The position numbers were made by a program, and so were the translations under genes. DNA of 64,000 nucleotides from Litoditis marina. Its lineage: Eukaryota; Nematoda; Chromadorea; Rhabditida; Rhabditidae. Shown piece after piece: positions 61,498 through 64,000 of the stretch (the stretch's first letter is position 1; each line of letters starts with the position of its first letter). The notes under the pieces are model-generated. The model was given only the letters and a program-made list of their open reading frames with translations, made no database searches and was not told the DNA's origin. Location: positions 17,169,712 to 17,233,711 of the forward strand of contig OZ038435.1 in NCBI GenBank assembly GCA_964036275.1. Direction: 5' to 3'.

Positions 61498-63775
61498 CTA
61501 CGGAAAATCTATTAAACACCAACTGTATACTGTGGGAATATATGGAAATGACGCGGACTATACACATTATTATTATTATTATTATTATTATTAATAATAA
61601 TATTAATAAATACGGACCTCCTTGACAATTTGCGTGTTGTTTGACTCGTAATCGTGGCTGATGTGCAACATTTCCCCGTTTCCCAGTTCGCAGGAAACAC
61701 TTTCTATTCGAAGGTCGTCTGAGAACCTGGAAAATATATAAATCTATATTTTAATGTTGAAAAACACATAAACATTATATTTCTATTTTTCAATCGTAAA
61801 CTTAATTCAGTACTCTTATAGTTTAGTGGAAAAGAAAAGTTATATTCAATTGGACACCTACACCCTGCTCTGGGACAGAACAGAAAAAAGGCCTCTTTAC
61901 ATGTTTCATATGGACAAGTTGTAAATCTTCTATCGTGTGAATAGTATTATATAAACTGACTCGACGCGGAACGGTCCGGAGATGTGTTCGAATTCTTTGA
62001 GCGGCAGTTCGATTACGTCCGAAACACTGTAAACAAATGAACAATGTAAGTAAAGGATAGGATCGTGAGGCAATATGTTTAGTATACATTACTTGAGTTA
62101 TTTATAGTTTGTACCCAAATATGAGTGACTTTTTTGGTGACCGTTTCTCAGGTTACCTGAGTAGGTAAAATAGAATAGACCTGAAGCCAAAATTCACAAA
62201 AAAACAGCATTTCGAGCTAGACCGGTCTGCGTACGTATGCAAGAAGAACCCTGCCCCTTCATCCAATTCTGCGTCTCTTCAAACATACACTATTTCTCTG
62301 CTCTCACATCCCGCCGGGATGAAAGAGACGAGAAGCAGTGAGGCAGAGCGAGAGAGGCAGGATGGGATGAAGGGGCCGGGGACCTCTAGTATACGTTCTC
62401 CGGTAACCGGTCTTTATATCAGGTTACATGTACATGGACATGTACATGGCTCACCTACAACAATTATAAGTTACCAAAAAGCCATATGTTCACTGAAACA
62501 GTCCGTACAATGTTTTTTTCTCAACTAAAACCCACCTCTTCTTGTCCCCGCTCCTCGATGTCCTGTCCGTAGATTCGTCGGCCCCAGTCCCATTTGCCCT
62601 TTGACTCTCGTGAAGCGGGTCCGAGGGAGGCTCCTCCGTCTCAGCTTTTCTGAAACACTCAATTACAGAAAAAATACTAAATATTAGTGTTTAAATCCTA
62701 TCTGGATACTTGGAACATTTGCATGATCATGACTTGTTATGATTACTTTTTGATTATGTGGACCAATCCCGTGTCAACGGTCCTTTAAACTGCAATTGAA
62801 AAATGTTGACACGAGATTGGTTCACATAATCGTCCTTCTTTAATGATTATTCGTATAGAAATGTCTATTCAGTGCTCGTCTTTCTCACTGAGACTTCGGT
62901 CTCCGCTTTTCTGAAACATTAAAAATATTATGGTTGATTTTTATGAGTTTCAGTATATGGCGTTTCCTTTTCCCAAAGCAAACCCATGTTCCCCCACCCG
63001 AATTTGTAGTTTGATCACCTTGTTTTTGGTCGGAACTTTTAAACTATGACGTGCATCGAGTTCATTCTACAACGAAGATCTGGTCATTTTGTGTATTTCT
63101 TTTTTTTTAACGTCCAGATTAGAGGAGACCGGAACACAACTTGAGCAGAGGTTTTTTTCCGGGCTGCTTCCAACTGTATTGAGATCACAGAGCACAAATA
63201 TCTCGTATATCAGTTTGATCAGTCCACGTGATATTCACATGACAATGCCGCGCGACACGCAACGCGTCCAAACAAAAGTAGGATACAGCAGCTTTACGAG
63301 AAACTATGTTGCTCTCCGGTCTCCTTAAATAGTATGACTATATACGAAATGTAGTTTGACCCGCGTACACCGTACACACGATGATCGAACTACAAACCCC
63401 CCCCCCCCCCAGATCGGCACAAGATATATTAACTGGCTCGGCCATGTTGTGAGCGAACGATCAATCGATACGTATATAGTTTGTGCCACCGACATATAAC
63501 CCTCTACAGTAAAATGCTCAAACTTTCCGGTCAAAATTAGGGTTATGCTCGTCTTTGGATTTTCTCCAAATTTTGGTGATGTTTTGTGCACCTTTACCAC
63601 TGAAAATACCGAAAGTTTGAAATCGAAATGAAGAATTATTTATTAGAAAAAGCCTTCTAATTATCTGAAGTATTACTGTAGAAGGACATTGATTGGTGAA
63701 ACAGAGTATACCTACCTCACGTAGGGATGCGATCGACGCGTCGAGCTGCGATGTAGCGAGAAATGGCCGTGTTTT
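61498..63775 (-). CDS. Unrecognised gene, 3' part
   Basis: Minus-strand exons: 63775-63716 (starts KTRPFLATSQLDASIASLRE), 62649-62536 (hydrophilic: KAETEEPPSDPLHESQRA...), 62026-61961 (VSDVIELPLKEFEHISGPFR), 61726-61614 (FSDDLRIESVSCELGNGEML...) and 61529-61498 ending SWCLIDFP and TAG. The last four join in phase with GT-AG introns. The join from 63716 to 62649 needs one more exon of length 2 modulo 3, not found. I do not recognise the family. The gene runs on beyond the right edge. It converges on cdc-48.3, and AATAAA on the minus strand (61472-61467) lies 26 bases after the stop. Confidence 0.65.
61567..61610. repeat. (ATT)n microsatellite
   Basis: About 14 units in the last intron of the minus-strand gene. 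Confidence 0.95.
62231..62396. mobile_element. M6 palindromic MITE, third copy
   Basis: 166 bases from GTACGTATGCAAGAAG to CTCTAGTATACGT, more diverged than the other two copies. Confidence 0.9.
62750..62842. mobile_element. M4 palindromic MITE, internally shortened
   Basis: TGATTATGTGGACCAATCCC to CACATAATCGTCCTTC, lacking most of the second inner arm. Confidence 0.82.
62889..62910 (-). repeat. Copy of an exon start in the minus-strand gene
   Basis: On the minus strand TTTCAG-AAAAGCGGAGACCGA duplicates the acceptor and first bases of the exon at 62649 (TTTCAG-AAAAGCTGAGACGGA), about 260 bases upstream of it. A GTGAGA donor follows 22 bases later, but 22 bases do not keep phase. Confidence 0.65.
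63475..63710. mobile_element. M3 MITE, full length
   Basis: 236 bases, TATAGTTTGTGCCACC to GGTGAAACAGAGTATA. One end is 5 bases into the intron from the exon at 63716. Confidence 0.88.
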
Positions 63776-64000
63776 CTGCAAACAAACAGGTTCTCAGGTG
63801 AAAAGCCAAGGGACCATTAGGTCCTAAAGGGGAGACTTCGGGTGATCGAGTACTCGGAACAGAACACGTGGCTGGCATATATATTGATTTTTCCCCTCGT
63901 CGTCTGACGTCTCTTCAGAGTACACTATATCTCTAGATTTGTTGCAATACAGTTTCCACCGAACGCAAATTTGTAATTAACAGCCTATAGTCTGAGTAAA

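Noticed and set aside
63110..63180. Short plus-strand exon-like frame reading RLEETGTQLEQR
   Set aside because: It has an acceptor and a possible donor but no partner exons on the plus strand, and lies inside an intron of the minus-strand gene.

Overview
The window looks like nuclear DNA of a nematode. The genes are split by many introns with GT...TTTTCAG/TTTCCAG boundaries. Several start codons lie 1-15 bases after an unpaired 3' splice acceptor, the usual signature of spliced-leader trans-splicing. One pair of genes is spaced like an operon, and there are nematode-typical families (an srv-like chemoreceptor and a C-type lectin). The genus cannot be told from the sequence. Coding exons are GC-richer than the AT-rich surroundings.

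Layout. 1-4050 holds repeats only, ending in a 157-bp satellite array. 4177-7151 (+) is the C-terminal half of fumarase; the 5' exons are not visible. 7390-10034 (-) holds exons of an srv-like chemoreceptor that appears broken, enclosed in part by a 170-180 bp inverted repeat, plus a small set of clean 3' exons that may belong to it or to another gene. 13633-16258 (+) is a secreted C-type lectin whose last part is missing. 19076-25575 (+) is a multi-exon gene joining a RING finger, a DDE-transposase-like core and a PHD finger; it shows frame problems and may be a decaying or domesticated transposase. 28677-36089 and 37521-42383 (+) are two homologous type I membrane proteins with cysteine-rich ectodomain exons and Lys-rich or Lys/Ser-rich tails. 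42566-44762 (+) is a small basic protein whose start lies about 80 bases after the poly(A) signal of the gene before it, as in an SL2 operon. 46393-60736 (+) is the AAA+ ATPase CDC-48.3/AFG2/SPATA5, complete in 18 exons. 61498-63775 (-) is the 3' part of an unrecognised gene convergent with it.

The rest is dense in short non-autonomous repeats. At least eight small inverted-repeat families (M1-M8, named here only for this report) recur, along with a tRNA-derived SINE with good A and B boxes, non-LTR-like tails, long poly-G/poly-C tracts and microsatellites.

The most unusual features are the RING-DDE-PHD gene; repeated intronic copies of exon edges (an exon end with its splice site), found at several places in cdc-48.3 and in other genes, one of them a clean in-frame 45-base cassette; MITE ends lying 5-21 bases from splice sites; and a near-perfect palindrome with 151-base arms.
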